From Pseudomonas lijiangensis (GTDB lineage: Bacteria > Pseudomonadota > Gammaproteobacteria > Pseudomonadales > Pseudomonadaceae), in contig NZ_CP076668.1 in NCBI RefSeq assembly GCF_018968705.1, positions 4,723,001 to 4,787,000 of the forward strand: DNA of 64,000 nucleotides. Direction: 5' to 3'. The notes under the pieces were generated by a model. It worked only from the letters and a program-made list of their open reading frames with translations. It did not search any database and had not been told where the DNA came from. Of the stretch, positions 27,215 to 37,003 are shown one piece after another. Within the stretch, counting starts at the first letter, position 1. Each line of letters starts with the position of its first letter. The position numbers and the translations under genes were made by a program.

Positions 27215-27913
27215 TCACCACTCCCAATCTTTCTCCATATACTCGGCCGTTGGCGGCAGGACGGAATGCAGGAATTGCAGGTACTGCTCGAACAGCTCCT
27301 TGTTGGGGAAACGCGCTTCAAATCCCAGCGTGATATCCGTGCGATGGGTGATGATCATGGAGCGTTTCCGATCCACCGTGACAAAGTTGTACTCGTTCCA
27401 GGGCAGGCTTTCCTCGTTGTAAATCTTGTTTTCCCAGGTCAATAGAGTTCGTGCAGCACCGAGTGAAATGGCGGCTGGGCCGACCAGGAAGAGCAGCGAA
27501 CCGGTGACAAGCGCGACGCCGAGAAAGAACAGGATGGTGAAAATGGCGATGCCTTTGAAGAGCGGGCCTGCGAAGTCCGGGTAGTGAAGGTAGTGTTCGA
27601 CAGAGCCTGACTGGGTTTTTATGTGGTAGTTGAAGATGGTCTTTTGCCTTATTACAAGCATGATCATGTAGGTTAAAGATGTAACGGATACGCAAACGAA
27701 GCTTATAAAATATCCTGCACTTTCATTTATTGCATCCCACATTAACCATGCAAAATAAGCAAGAAGCGCAAGAGCCCCAATTATATAAGAGACTTGGAAT
27801 CTCATGAATTCCTTTGGCGGGCAGTTGATTGTTTTGATGCTCCACATCATGACAGATGTATCGGTGCAGGAAGTTGGGTTCTGCTCTGTGCGGCAGGTTG
27901 TCATATGAGTCAT
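27215..27913 (-). CDS. Membrane protein, first immunity-like paralog behind the T6SS effector
   Basis: 232 residues, starting 8 bases after the effector stop, so almost certainly co-translated with it. It has the same plan as the next gene: SCTDTSVMMW and CPPKEF near the N-terminus, membrane segments at about 40-85 and 115-145, and a soluble C-terminus ending EKDWEW. A small membrane protein placed directly behind a pore-forming-type effector is the usual arrangement of a cognate immunity gene. The DNA of the membrane segment (about 27630-27800) is clearly AT-richer than its surroundings. The function is inferred from context. Confidence 0.65.
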   Translation of the reverse strand: MTHMTTCRTEQNPTSCTDTSVMMWSIKTINCPPKEFMRFQVSYIIGALALLAYFAWLMWDAINESAGYFISFVCVSVTSLTYMIMLVIRQKTIFNYHIKTQSGSVEHYLHYPDFAGPLFKGIAIFTILFFLGVALVTGSLLFLVGPAAISLGAARTLLTWENKIYNEESLPWNEYNFVTVDRKRSMIITHRTDITLGFEARFPNKELFEQYLQFLHSVLPPTAEYMEKDWEW

Positions 27914-27921
27914 ACGATTTC

Positions 27922-30900
27922 TTATTCCGGAAGCGCAAGGGTCAGCGCGTGGGCACGGCTGTATTTATTGACTTCAAGTTGCGTGAGGGTTGAGCCATCG
28001 ACCACGATGCTGCCCTCCTGGCTTAGCTCTATCTGGTAAAGATAGCTTTGAGCCTTTTCACCCGAAACACCGACGGCCTTCGGGTACCAGATTTGCAGCT
28101 CGATATAGGAGGCCTCTTCCGCGAGCGGCACCCAGGTTTGCCAGACAACATCCTCGCCCGCAGGAAAACTCGGAAAATACAGATCCGAAGGTTTATAGGG
28201 CTTTTGCTCATTGCCGATCCTGCCGAACGCCTTGAGCGGGGTAAACCTGCCAAGCTCTTCAAATTTATCGGCAATGGGCCTATTGCTTTGCACCGTGGGC
28301 AGTAAACCGAAAGGTCGAGTACTGCTGATCACGTTAAGCTGAACCCATTGCCCGCGTAAGGCCTCAGGAAGTCGTATTTGTATCCAGGCCCCGTTTTGTA
28401 CAGGGACATCTACATACCCGAATTCGACTATATATTTCTGCCGGTACTCAACCGTGCTTTTAACCAAAACTTGCGGGCTCAACTGGATTTCCAGTAAAGC
28501 GCGTTTTTCTTCAGCTTCTCCTTCTTGAGTTTCCGCATGGCGATGTTCCGACGAGTGTGACCAGCAGCACTTTCGCAACCACCAGCCGACACTGTCTTGC
28601 TTGAAGTAGTTCAAGGCAAGGCTGGCAATTAAATAAAGTGCCCCGATGACTAAAAGAGCTACCGCGAACCACGAACTCATTACAATAGCAACGAGCGTCT
28701 TGGATAAACCTAACCCGGCAATCAATTGAAAAGAACCGCCAACTCCCATCAAAACGACAGCAAACCCTTTTACAGATAGCGCGATTTTTTCCTCTGACGT
28801 CTTGGCACTCTTGTGATCATCCCAGATGTCCCAAAGCTCCAACACCGCCGCCACCACCGCAAACGCGCCCATCGCCACCACCGTGACCCTGAACCCGCGA
28901 ATCGCATCCCCCCAGACCTTATTCCCCTGGGCTTTCCAATAGGCAGAAGAACGATCCAGTATCCCTACGCTCTTACCGTCGATAAGCACCGGCTTCGCCT
29001 CCCGAATCACCGCCCAAGGCGCTTCAACAAACACCGCCATCAACAGGTTGAAGCTGTAACCCAGGCTGTAACCGACCTTGGCGATGTCCTTGGCGCTGAA
29101 GTCGCCATCGCGGGTCAGGTCCTGGTAGAGCACGGCGGTGTTGATGAAGTTGATGAGGATGACGCCCCAGGTGATCGCGGCACCCAAGCCTCCCAGGCGT
29201 TCGCTCCAGGCCTTGGCGCGGGTGTGCCAGTCCTTGGCGACGTCCAGGCCGGATTTTAAGAAGGCGCGGATTTCCTCTTGCAGCAACTGGGCGTACTGGT
29301 TGTTCTGGAAGTCCAGCAGCACCGGGATGTTCAGTTCATGCCGGCGCAGGGCGTCCAGCTGTGATTGCAGCTGGCGCGCCAGGTGTCGGCGCTCCCGGGG
29401 ATCGAGGGGATAGAGCCAGTTGTGGCGGGTGTCGTCGATCTGTTTGACCAGAAGACGCTGCTCGCGCTTCCACTGTTTGAGCCGGGAGGCGATCTGGTCG
29501 TCGAGGCGGATCCGCTCCGGCGCATTGATCAGTATCTGGCCGATCATGAAGTTACGGATCAAGGCTCCGAGATTCTGACCCTTGCCCAGGGCCAGACGGC
29601 TGTCCACCGGCACCCAGGCCAGCAGCATGTTTTCGGCAATCGTCTTGCCTGCTCCGCCCGCCAGTTCGCGCAGGGCCTTGAAGGTGTCCTGTACCGGTTG
29701 CTTGAGCTTTTTCATCCAGGGCGCGTCGGCGAAACCCTGATGATTGAGCACGGCATTGAGTTCACCGGCGCGGGTGGCCAGGTTGGTGAGGTCGCCAAGG
29801 CCGTTGAGCAGCGCGTTGGCTTCCTGGTGCAGGGCTTCCTTGAGGGCAGGAGAAAATCCGTAGCGCATCGTCCCGAACAGGCTGCTGCCGCTGGCTTCCT
29901 GCTCGGCCAGCCAGGCACTGGCCTGCTGATCCTGTGCGTACACGACCAGCAGGTGGGTCATGACGGTTTGCAGGTACAGCAGGGTATTGGGGTTGGTGGT
30001 ATCGATAAACAGCCGGCGCGGGTCATTGCCCAGATGTTCGGCCCAGGCCTGAAAGTCGGACTGTGTATCGCGCACCTGTTGCAGCAGGGTTTCGCTGAGA
30101 GGCAGGTGTTCTTGCAGATAGGCGCGTGCGCCTTCGAGGTCGACTTCGCGACGCCACTTTTCACGATCCTTCCAGGCCTGACGATCTTCCTGGGACGGGT
30201 AGCGGCCATAGCGGGCACGCAACGTATTGCGCATGTCCACACTCTTGAACATGTCGCCGGTGCCCAAATAGCCACCCAGCGAGTTGCCATGCAGGGTCTG
30301 CATGTCCTCCAGGTCCATCTGATCGAAACAGGTTTCCAGCTCGCTCAGGTACTGCTGCGTCTTGAGGCGGTCATCGCGCACCGATTCGGGTAAGTGTTGC
30401 GGGTCACTATTGGCACCGCAGAGCAGCGTCACGGTCTGGGCCATCTGCAGTTTGTGCTCGTGCTCCTGTTGCCAGGTCTGAAAAGCCGCCTGATCCCCCG
30501 CCAGTTGCAGGCCCAGGTCGTTGAGCACGCCCAGCGGGTCGTCCAGGGCGATCAGCAGCGAGCTGTATTTGTCCGGAACGCTGCCCAGCCAGTACACGTC
30601 AGCCCCGGGCGGGGTCACGATCGATTTTGCGACTGGGTCCTGAGGTTCAGGCGCAGCGGTGGGGATGGACGAATCGGCAAAACGGTTGTCTTCGACCACG
30701 TATTCCTTGTCGATATCGGCCACGGCGGCGGCCAGATCCAGCAGGGGCAAAGCGCCGGGTTCGTTCAGGGTGGTGCAGAAACGCGCCAGGTCCACCGGCT
30801 TCATCCACAAGGCACGGCTGTCGGCATGGGAGCGCATGTGCTCGCAGAGGCGCCAGGTCCATTGCACCGGGGAAAAAGCCAGGTGCAGGCGGTGTTTGCG

Positions 30901-31305
30901 GGGATACAGCAGATAGGGTTTGCCGTCGCCCTCCCCGTGGCGAACATCCTGCCCTTGATGGGCTGGAGTCCAGACGATACGCGTCAGGCAGGCATCGACG
31001 CCCGAGAATATGTACTCATGAAAGGTGCCAGCCGTTTCGTCGAACACATAGACATAGCCCTCATAGAGCTGGCGCAAGGTGTAATTGCGGGTCTTGAGCC
31101 TGGGCAAGGCGTTCCAACGGCCCTGCGCAGGCAAGGGCTTGAGCTGTTCGGGGGCGACATCGTAACGGGAGCGATCCAGGGCGTAGCGCACCGGAACAAT
31201 CGCCACGTCCGGCCCCTTGAAGGGGCACAGGCTGGTGGCGGTGGAAAGGGTCTTTTCGAAGCGGGTTGCACGCCGTTGTTGAAGGGTGCCGTATTTTTCA
31301 GTCAT
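27922..31305 (-). CDS. VasX-like type VI secretion effector, predicted membrane-active toxin
   Basis: About 1127 residues. The N-terminal 150 residues match the VasX N-terminal region (FKGPDVAIVPVRYALDRSRY, LRQLYEGYVYVFDE). A long helical middle part follows. The C-terminal third has several membrane segments (about 770-870 and 890-930, for example GFAVVLMGVGGSFQLIAGLG) and ends in a beta-rich domain of about 170 residues. VasX of Vibrio cholerae is a T6SS-delivered colicin-like pore former. No signal peptide is seen. The start is uncertain: ATG 31305 (MTEKYG) fits the family, and ATG 31362 has a better Shine-Dalgarno. No vgrG, PAAR or tap gene is adjacent, so it is an orphan effector module between ampG and mscS. 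Confidence 0.75.
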   Translation of the reverse strand: MTEKYGTLQQRRATRFEKTLSTATSLCPFKGPDVAIVPVRYALDRSRYDVAPEQLKPLPAQGRWNALPRLKTRNYTLRQLYEGYVYVFDETAGTFHEYIFSGVDACLTRIVWTPAHQGQDVRHGEGDGKPYLLYPRKHRLHLAFSPVQWTWRLCEHMRSHADSRALWMKPVDLARFCTTLNEPGALPLLDLAAAVADIDKEYVVEDNRFADSSIPTAAPEPQDPVAKSIVTPPGADVYWLGSVPDKYSSLLIALDDPLGVLNDLGLQLAGDQAAFQTWQQEHEHKLQMAQTVTLLCGANSDPQHLPESVRDDRLKTQQYLSELETCFDQMDLEDMQTLHGNSLGGYLGTGDMFKSVDMRNTLRARYGRYPSQEDRQAWKDREKWRREVDLEGARAYLQEHLPLSETLLQQVRDTQSDFQAWAEHLGNDPRRLFIDTTNPNTLLYLQTVMTHLLVVYAQDQQASAWLAEQEASGSSLFGTMRYGFSPALKEALHQEANALLNGLGDLTNLATRAGELNAVLNHQGFADAPWMKKLKQPVQDTFKALRELAGGAGKTIAENMLLAWVPVDSRLALGKGQNLGALIRNFMIGQILINAPERIRLDDQIASRLKQWKREQRLLVKQIDDTRHNWLYPLDPRERRHLARQLQSQLDALRRHELNIPVLLDFQNNQYAQLLQEEIRAFLKSGLDVAKDWHTRAKAWSERLGGLGAAITWGVILINFINTAVLYQDLTRDGDFSAKDIAKVGYSLGYSFNLLMAVFVEAPWAVIREAKPVLIDGKSVGILDRSSAYWKAQGNKVWGDAIRGFRVTVVAMGAFAVVAAVLELWDIWDDHKSAKTSEEKIALSVKGFAVVLMGVGGSFQLIAGLGLSKTLVAIVMSSWFAVALLVIGALYLIASLALNYFKQDSVGWWLRKCCWSHSSEHRHAETQEGEAEEKRALLEIQLSPQVLVKSTVEYRQKYIVEFGYVDVPVQNGAWIQIRLPEALRGQWVQLNVISSTRPFGLLPTVQSNRPIADKFEELGRFTPLKAFGRIGNEQKPYKPSDLYFPSFPAGEDVVWQTWVPLAEEASYIELQIWYPKAVGVSGEKAQSYLYQIELSQEGSIVVDGSTLTQLEVNKYSRAHALTLALPE

Positions 31306-31605
31306 CTGCCGCGCCCGTGGTGGTGACGAGCAACATCGCTCGTGCCTGGGTGCGGCTTGCATCAAGAGTCATGCCTTCTTTAATTTAAATATATAAATCA
31401 ATAAGTTAAGAATTTACCTATTTAAAAGTGGTTATTTTTTGTACAAGAACCATGAAAAAAGTGCGCAGGCCTCTGCGCACCTGCGCAAAAATTTGCGCAG
31501 ACGGCGGAAGCGCCTGGCTCATAAGGCCTGGCAGAGGTTTTGACGGGGATGTGTCAAAGAGGGGTGCGCAAGCATTTGCGCATCAAGGCTTGATGCCAGC
31601 ATCCA
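31306..31605. other. Effector upstream region
   Basis: Apart from the TGCGCA array, this gap holds a very AT-rich stretch at 31375-31440 that would serve as the effector promoter area on the minus strand. I see no gene in it. Confidence 0.5.
31462..31582. promoter_or_regulatory. Array of three TGCGCA-N6-TGCGCA sites
   Basis: TGCGCA occurs at 31462, 31474, 31482, 31494, 31565 and 31577. They form three pairs, each with exactly six bases between the halves. Pairs one and two are separated by two bases, and pair three lies 65 bases further on. The array is upstream of the effector gene (minus strand) and downstream of mscS. The regular spacing looks like an operator for a dimeric regulator that I cannot name. 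Confidence 0.5.
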
Positions 31606-31642
31606 TCAGAAAGCCCGCTGCCGGGAGCAGCGGGCTTTCTGA
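31606..31642. terminator. Strong hairpin terminator after mscS
   Basis: A perfect 16-bp stem (from TCAGAAAGCCCGCTGC to its complement) with a 5-base loop, 12 bases after the mscS stop. Its ends carry GAAAG and CTTTC, so it may work in both directions. Confidence 0.8.
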
Positions 31643-31654
31643 TCGAGCGGTCTC

Positions 31655-32485
31655 TTACTCCTGAACCACACGCACCATGCGTTGTGGCGAAGGGATATCG
31701 ATACCCGCAGCTTTCAGGCGATCACGTGCCTCGATATTGAAGAGCGAACTCACATCGCCCATATCGCCGGTCTTGGTCCATACCCGCAACGACAGGGTAA
31801 TGGCGTTTTCGCCCAGCGCCGCAACCACAGCCTGGGGCGCCGGATCAGCCAGGACACGCGGGTCCTTGGCCATTTCCAGCAGAACCTCAAGGGCTTTACG
31901 CAGGTCGGCATCGGGACTCACACCGATATCGAACACGATCTTGCGGGTCGGCTGACGGTTGGTGTTGGTGATGATGCCGTTGGACAGATTGCCGTTGGGC
32001 ATGATCACCGTGCGGTTATCGCCAGTGCGCAGCACGGTATGGAAAATCTGGATACTGTCGACAGTACCCGCCACACCCTGAGCCTCGATCCAGTCACCGA
32101 TACGGAACGGGCGGAACAGCAGAATCAGCACGCCACCCGCGAAATTCGCCAGACTGCCCTGCAAGGCCAGACCAATGGCCAGACCCGCAGCACCAATGGC
32201 TGCGACGAACGATGTGGTTTCCACACCTATCATCGACGCAACGCTCACCACCAGCAGAATCTTGAGGATGATGTTCGCCAGGCTGCTGACAAAACCCTGC
32301 AATGCCAGGTCGGCATTACGCAGTGCCAGCAATGCACCCAGCTTGCCGGTCAATCGGTTGATCAACCACCAGCCAATACACAGTGTTACCAGCGCAAGCA
32401 GCACACGGCTGCCGTATTGCATGATCATCGGAATCCAGCTTTGTGAAACCTTCCACAGCTGATCGACTTCTGCGCTCAAATCCAT
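31655..32485 (-). CDS. mscS: Small-conductance mechanosensitive channel, MscS family
   Basis: 276 residues from ATG 32485 (AGGAGA in front). It has three N-terminal membrane segments, with the pore-lining TM3 rich in Gly and Ala (AAIGAAGLAIGLALQGSLANFAGG), then the MscS beta domain (FRIGDWIEAQGVAGTVDSI, MPNGNLSNGIITN) and the C-terminal alpha/beta domain. The size is close to E. coli MscS. It opens under membrane tension to release solutes after osmotic down-shock. It corresponds to PA4394. Confidence 0.92.
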   Translation of the reverse strand: MDLSAEVDQLWKVSQSWIPMIMQYGSRVLLALVTLCIGWWLINRLTGKLGALLALRNADLALQGFVSSLANIILKILLVVSVASMIGVETTSFVAAIGAAGLAIGLALQGSLANFAGGVLILLFRPFRIGDWIEAQGVAGTVDSIQIFHTVLRTGDNRTVIMPNGNLSNGIITNTNRQPTRKIVFDIGVSPDADLRKALEVLLEMAKDPRVLADPAPQAVVAALGENAITLSLRVWTKTGDMGDVSSLFNIEARDRLKAAGIDIPSPQRMVRVVQE

Positions 32486-32607
32486 CTTGTTTCTCCTGCC
32501 TGTCACTCACCAATCTTGAAAGGACTGCCGGAAACAATCATTTCAGCGTCTACTACAGGGGTGTTCGGACCTGCCCGGGAATCAAGGGTTCCCGGGCGCA
32601 CGAAACA

Positions 32608-33087
32608 CTAGTCACGGAAGTTGTTGAATTGCAGCGGCATCCCCGAGTCGTATGTACGCAGTAAAGCAATGGCTTCTTGCAGGTCATCGCGCTTTTTACC
32701 CGTGACGCGCACTTGTTCACCCTGAATGGCGGCCTGCACTTTCAGTTTAGCGTCCTTGATATGGGCGACAATTTTCTTGGCCAGCTCCTTGTCGATACCT
32801 TCCCTGAGTACCGCTTCCTGCTTCATCACCTTGCCCGAAGCATAAGCTTCCTTGACCTCAAGGCATTTCACGTCGATCTTGCGCTTGACCAGGGCAAGCT
32901 TGAGGATTTCGATCATCGCTTCAAGCTGGAACTCTGCCTCGGCGGTGAGCGTGACGGTCAGCTCCTTGAACTCGAAAGTGCCTTTGCCTTTGAGGTCATA
33001 GCGACGGTCCAGCTCTTTGATGGCGTTATCGACGGCATTAGTGACTTCGTGTTTATCCAATTCGGACACTACGTCGAACGATGGCAT
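32608..33087 (-). CDS. yajQ: YajQ family nucleotide-binding protein
   Basis: 159 residues, full length. It begins [22 protein letters not shown] and contains [12 protein letters not shown] and the C-terminal [17 protein letters not shown], all typical of YajQ. The fold is two ferredoxin-like domains. A Xanthomonas homolog binds c-di-GMP and controls virulence genes with a LysR partner, and others bind tRNA or GTP. The Shine-Dalgarno GGAGAA precedes the start. Confidence 0.93.
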   Translation of the reverse strand: MPSFDVVSELDKHEVTNAVDNAIKELDRRYDLKGKGTFEFKELTVTLTAEAEFQLEAMIEILKLALVKRKIDVKCLEVKEAYASGKVMKQEAVLREGIDKELAKKIVAHIKDAKLKVQAAIQGEQVRVTGKKRDDLQEAIALLRTYDSGMPLQFNNFRD

Positions 33088-33141
33088 GTAATTTCTCCAG
33101 ATAAACGGCGCGCCCGATCAAAGCGGACACGCGTGACTTGA

Positions 33142-34179
<1,038 letters not shown>

Positions 34180-34223
34180 CTCACGCTACCCTGCTGCTTC
34201 ATCCTTCGCGTGTGATCCGCCCC

Positions 34224-36263
34224 ATGCCATTGCGCCAGCGCCTAGAAAACCTGCCCGTGGGCCAGAAACTGCTGGCAGCCCTGCTGGTCCTGCTGACCAC
34301 AGTGCTGCTGGTCGCCAACCTGACCTTTATCAGCGCCGCTTACTACATCTCTCAGGAAGCCATGGCCCCGCAGGCCCTGCAGACCATCGGACGCCTGATC
34401 AGCAGCCCCAATCTCAACGAACAGGCATTGAACTCGCCGCTCAATGCCAACGCCTTGCTCAAGGAACTCAAGAGCTACGGGCCGTTGCGTGCCGCAGCGC
34501 TCTACGACAACGACGGCAATCGTCTGGCGCAGATGCAACAGGGCGAAGGGCTTCACCTTCCCGCCCATTACGGCGATATCGAAGGCTGGCGTCTGACCGA
34601 GTTTCGCAACACACAAATCATTACCGTGCCCAAGGGCGATCAGGCTCCGGGGCATTTGTTGCTGGTTGCCAGCAGCGAACTGCCGACGGCGTTCTACACC
34701 GGCACGCTGACCGCAAGCCTGGGCATTCTGGTGTTCAGTGTGCTGCTGTGGCTGGTCGTGGCCAGACAGATCCGGCGTCTGATTACCGAACCCATCTATC
34801 AGCTCGAAGAACTGTCGCGCCAGGTCACCCGCGAAGAAAACTATGCCCTGCGCGCAGGCCCCGGCAACGAAGACGAAATCGGCAAACTGGCCGAAGCCTT
34901 CAACACCATGTTGTCGCGCATCGAAGCCCGCGAGCAACAACTCAAGCGCGCCCGCGACGACTCGCAGGAAGCCTACGCCCAGGCTCAGGGCATGGCCGAG
35001 GAAACCCGCCACACCAATCGCAAGCTTGAGCTGGAGGTCAAGGTTCGCAGCAAGATCGAGAAAAAACTCACCGGCTTTCAGAATTACCTCAACAGCATCA
35101 TCGACTCCATGCCCTCGGCGATGATTGCCTTGGATGAACAGCTATATGTCACCCAGTGGAATCAGGAGGCCACCGCCCTGTCCGGCACGACCCTGGACGA
35201 AGCCCTCAACCAGCCGATCTTCATTGCCTTCGAGCCAATGAGAGCCTTCCTGCCCCAGATCAAGCAGACCGTCGAGCAGCACAGCGTCACCAAGATCGAG
35301 CGCGTGACCTGGATCAAGGGCGACGAGGCGCGCAGCTATGCCCTGACCTTCTACCCGCTGACAGGCGATGCGGGCCGTGGCGTGGTGATCCGGATTGATG
35401 ACATCACCCAGCGCATTTCTCTGGAAGAAATGATGGTGCAGTCGGAAAAGATGCTCTCCGTTGGCGGGCTGGCAGCCGGTATGGCTCACGAAATCAATAA
35501 CCCGCTGGGCGCGATCCTGCATAACGTGCAGAACATTCGCCGCCGTCTCTCGCCGGAGTTGCCCAAGAACATCGAGCAGGCAGAGTCGGACGGCATCGAT
35601 CTGAATACCGTCAATCATTACCTGACTGGCCGCGGCGTTCCGCAACTGCTGGACGGCATTCAACAGGCCGGCGCGCGGGCCGCAAAGATCGTCAGCCATA
35701 TGCTCAATTTCAGCCGTTTGAGCAACCGACAGCTGACCCCTTGCGACCTCCCCGCCCTGATTGATCAGGCGCTGGAAATCGCTGGCAACGACTTTGACCT
35801 GGCAATCGGTTTCGACTTCAAGGGCCAGCACATCATCCGCCAGTTCGACCCGGAACTGGGACCTGTGCCTTGTATCCCCAACGAGCTGGAACAGGTGCTG
35901 CTCAACCTGCTGAAGAACGCCGCCCAGGCCATTCACCAGCGTTCGGAAAGCGAAGCCGAGCCGGGACGCATCACCTTGCGCACCCGTCTCAACCCGCCAT
36001 GGGCCGAAATTCAGGTCGAAGACAACGGTATCGGTATGGCCGAGAACGTGCGCAAGCGTACTTTCGAGCCTTTTTTCACCACCAAGGAAATCGGCCAGGG
36101 CACTGGACTCGGGCTGTCGGTGTCGTACTTCATCATCACCAACAACCACAAAGGTCAGATGGAAGTGCAATCGGCCATCGGCATGGGAACCTGCTTCACC
36201 CTGCGCCTGCCTCTGGTGGGCAATCAGGCGAATGTGCAGCAACAGGTCATTTCAAAGTTGTAA
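34224..36263 (+). CDS. Membrane sensor histidine kinase with HAMP and PAS domains
   Basis: About 679 residues: TM1 (about 17-40), a periplasmic sensor of roughly 120 residues, TM2 (about 158-180), HAMP, a coiled-coil, a PAS domain (LNSIIDSMPSAMIALDEQLY), HisKA with the acceptor His in GGLAAGMAHEINNPLG, and a HATPase (DNGIGMAENV, GQGTGLGLSVSY). It matches PA4398, a kinase linked to swarming and nutrition in P. aeruginosa. No response regulator gene lies next to it, whereas PAO1 has one (PA4396) nearby. An in-frame GTG at 34212 is another possible start. Confidence 0.85.
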   Translation: MPLRQRLENLPVGQKLLAALLVLLTTVLLVANLTFISAAYYISQEAMAPQALQTIGRLISSPNLNEQALNSPLNANALLKELKSYGPLRAAALYDNDGNRLAQMQQGEGLHLPAHYGDIEGWRLTEFRNTQIITVPKGDQAPGHLLLVASSELPTAFYTGTLTASLGILVFSVLLWLVVARQIRRLITEPIYQLEELSRQVTREENYALRAGPGNEDEIGKLAEAFNTMLSRIEAREQQLKRARDDSQEAYAQAQGMAEETRHTNRKLELEVKVRSKIEKKLTGFQNYLNSIIDSMPSAMIALDEQLYVTQWNQEATALSGTTLDEALNQPIFIAFEPMRAFLPQIKQTVEQHSVTKIERVTWIKGDEARSYALTFYPLTGDAGRGVVIRIDDITQRISLEEMMVQSEKMLSVGGLAAGMAHEINNPLGAILHNVQNIRRRLSPELPKNIEQAESDGIDLNTVNHYLTGRGVPQLLDGIQQAGARAAKIVSHMLNFSRLSNRQLTPCDLPALIDQALEIAGNDFDLAIGFDFKGQHIIRQFDPELGPVPCIPNELEQVLLNLLKNAAQAIHQRSESEAEPGRITLRTRLNPPWAEIQVEDNGIGMAENVRKRTFEPFFTTKEIGQGTGLGLSVSYFIITNNHKGQMEVQSAIGMGTCFTLRLPLVGNQANVQQQVISKL

Positions 36264-36278
36264 CCAGGAGCCATACAG

Positions 36279-36863
36279 ATGGGCTTTCGTTTGTCGAAGA
36301 TTTACACACGCACCGGCGATGCCGGGGAAACCGGGCTGGGCGACGGTCGTCGAGTGTCCAAGGATCATCCGCGTGTCGAGGCCATCGGTGAAGTCGATAC
36401 CCTCAACAGTCAGCTGGGGTTGCTGCTGGCCGGGCTGAACGAGCAAGTGCAACGCACTCCTGCACTCAGTGAAGTGATCGAGGTCCTGAGCCCTTGCCAG
36501 CATCGTCTGTTCGATCTGGGCGGTGAACTGGCCATGCCGGCCTATCAGGCACTGAACGCTGCTGAAGTCGAGCGTCTGGAAGCCGCAATCGATGTGTGGA
36601 ACGACGAAGTCGGCCCCCTGGAAAACTTCATCCTGCCAGGGGGCTCGATGCTGATCGCCCAGGCCCACGTCTGCCGCAGCCTGGCTCGCAGTGCAGAACG
36701 GCGCTGTCAGCACCTCAATGCTCAGGAACCCTTGGCGGGTGTCGGGCTGGCGTATATCAATCGGCTGTCGGACTTGCTGTTCGTTGCCGCCCGGATAATC
36801 GCCCGACGCCAAGGCATCGCGGAAATCCTCTGGCAACCCGCCCCCAAGCCAGAAAAACCCTGA
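36279..36863 (+). CDS. PduO-type ATP:cob(I)alamin adenosyltransferase
   Basis: 194 residues. The N-terminal ATP-binding KIYTRTGDAGETGLGDG, the GEVDTLNSQLG segment and the C-terminal RSAERRC and YINRLSDLLFVAAR are PduO family markers. It transfers the 5'-deoxyadenosyl group of ATP to cob(I)alamin to make coenzyme B12. The start lies 15 bases after the kinase stop, so the two are probably in one transcript. Confidence 0.92.
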   Translation: MGFRLSKIYTRTGDAGETGLGDGRRVSKDHPRVEAIGEVDTLNSQLGLLLAGLNEQVQRTPALSEVIEVLSPCQHRLFDLGGELAMPAYQALNAAEVERLEAAIDVWNDEVGPLENFILPGGSMLIAQAHVCRSLARSAERRCQHLNAQEPLAGVGLAYINRLSDLLFVAARIIARRQGIAEILWQPAPKPEKP

Positions 36864-36873
36864 CCCGCTCACT

Positions 36874-36969
36874 TGTGGGAGGGGCCTTGGCCGCGACGAC
36901 CAGCTGAAGGGCAACAGATTTTTAGTGCCTTCACTTCAACAAGCTGTCGCGGCCAAGGCCCCTCCCACA
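36874..36969. repeat. REPIN-like inverted repeat, GGAGGGGCCTTGGCC type
   Basis: Two 24-base arms (36874-36897 and 36946-36969) are exact inverted copies, starting TGTGGGAGGGGCC, with 48 bases between. It lies between the convergent adenosyltransferase and Nudix/ThiE genes. Confidence 0.9.
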
Positions 36970-37003
36970 GATTGTGACCACCCCAAATTTGTCGGGGAGT
37001 CGG

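Noticed and set aside
31462..31582. TGCGCA array as a CRISPR or origin iterons
   Set aside because: Units are only six bases, spacers are six bases or irregular, and no cas, rep or DnaA-box context is present. An operator-like array is the simpler reading.
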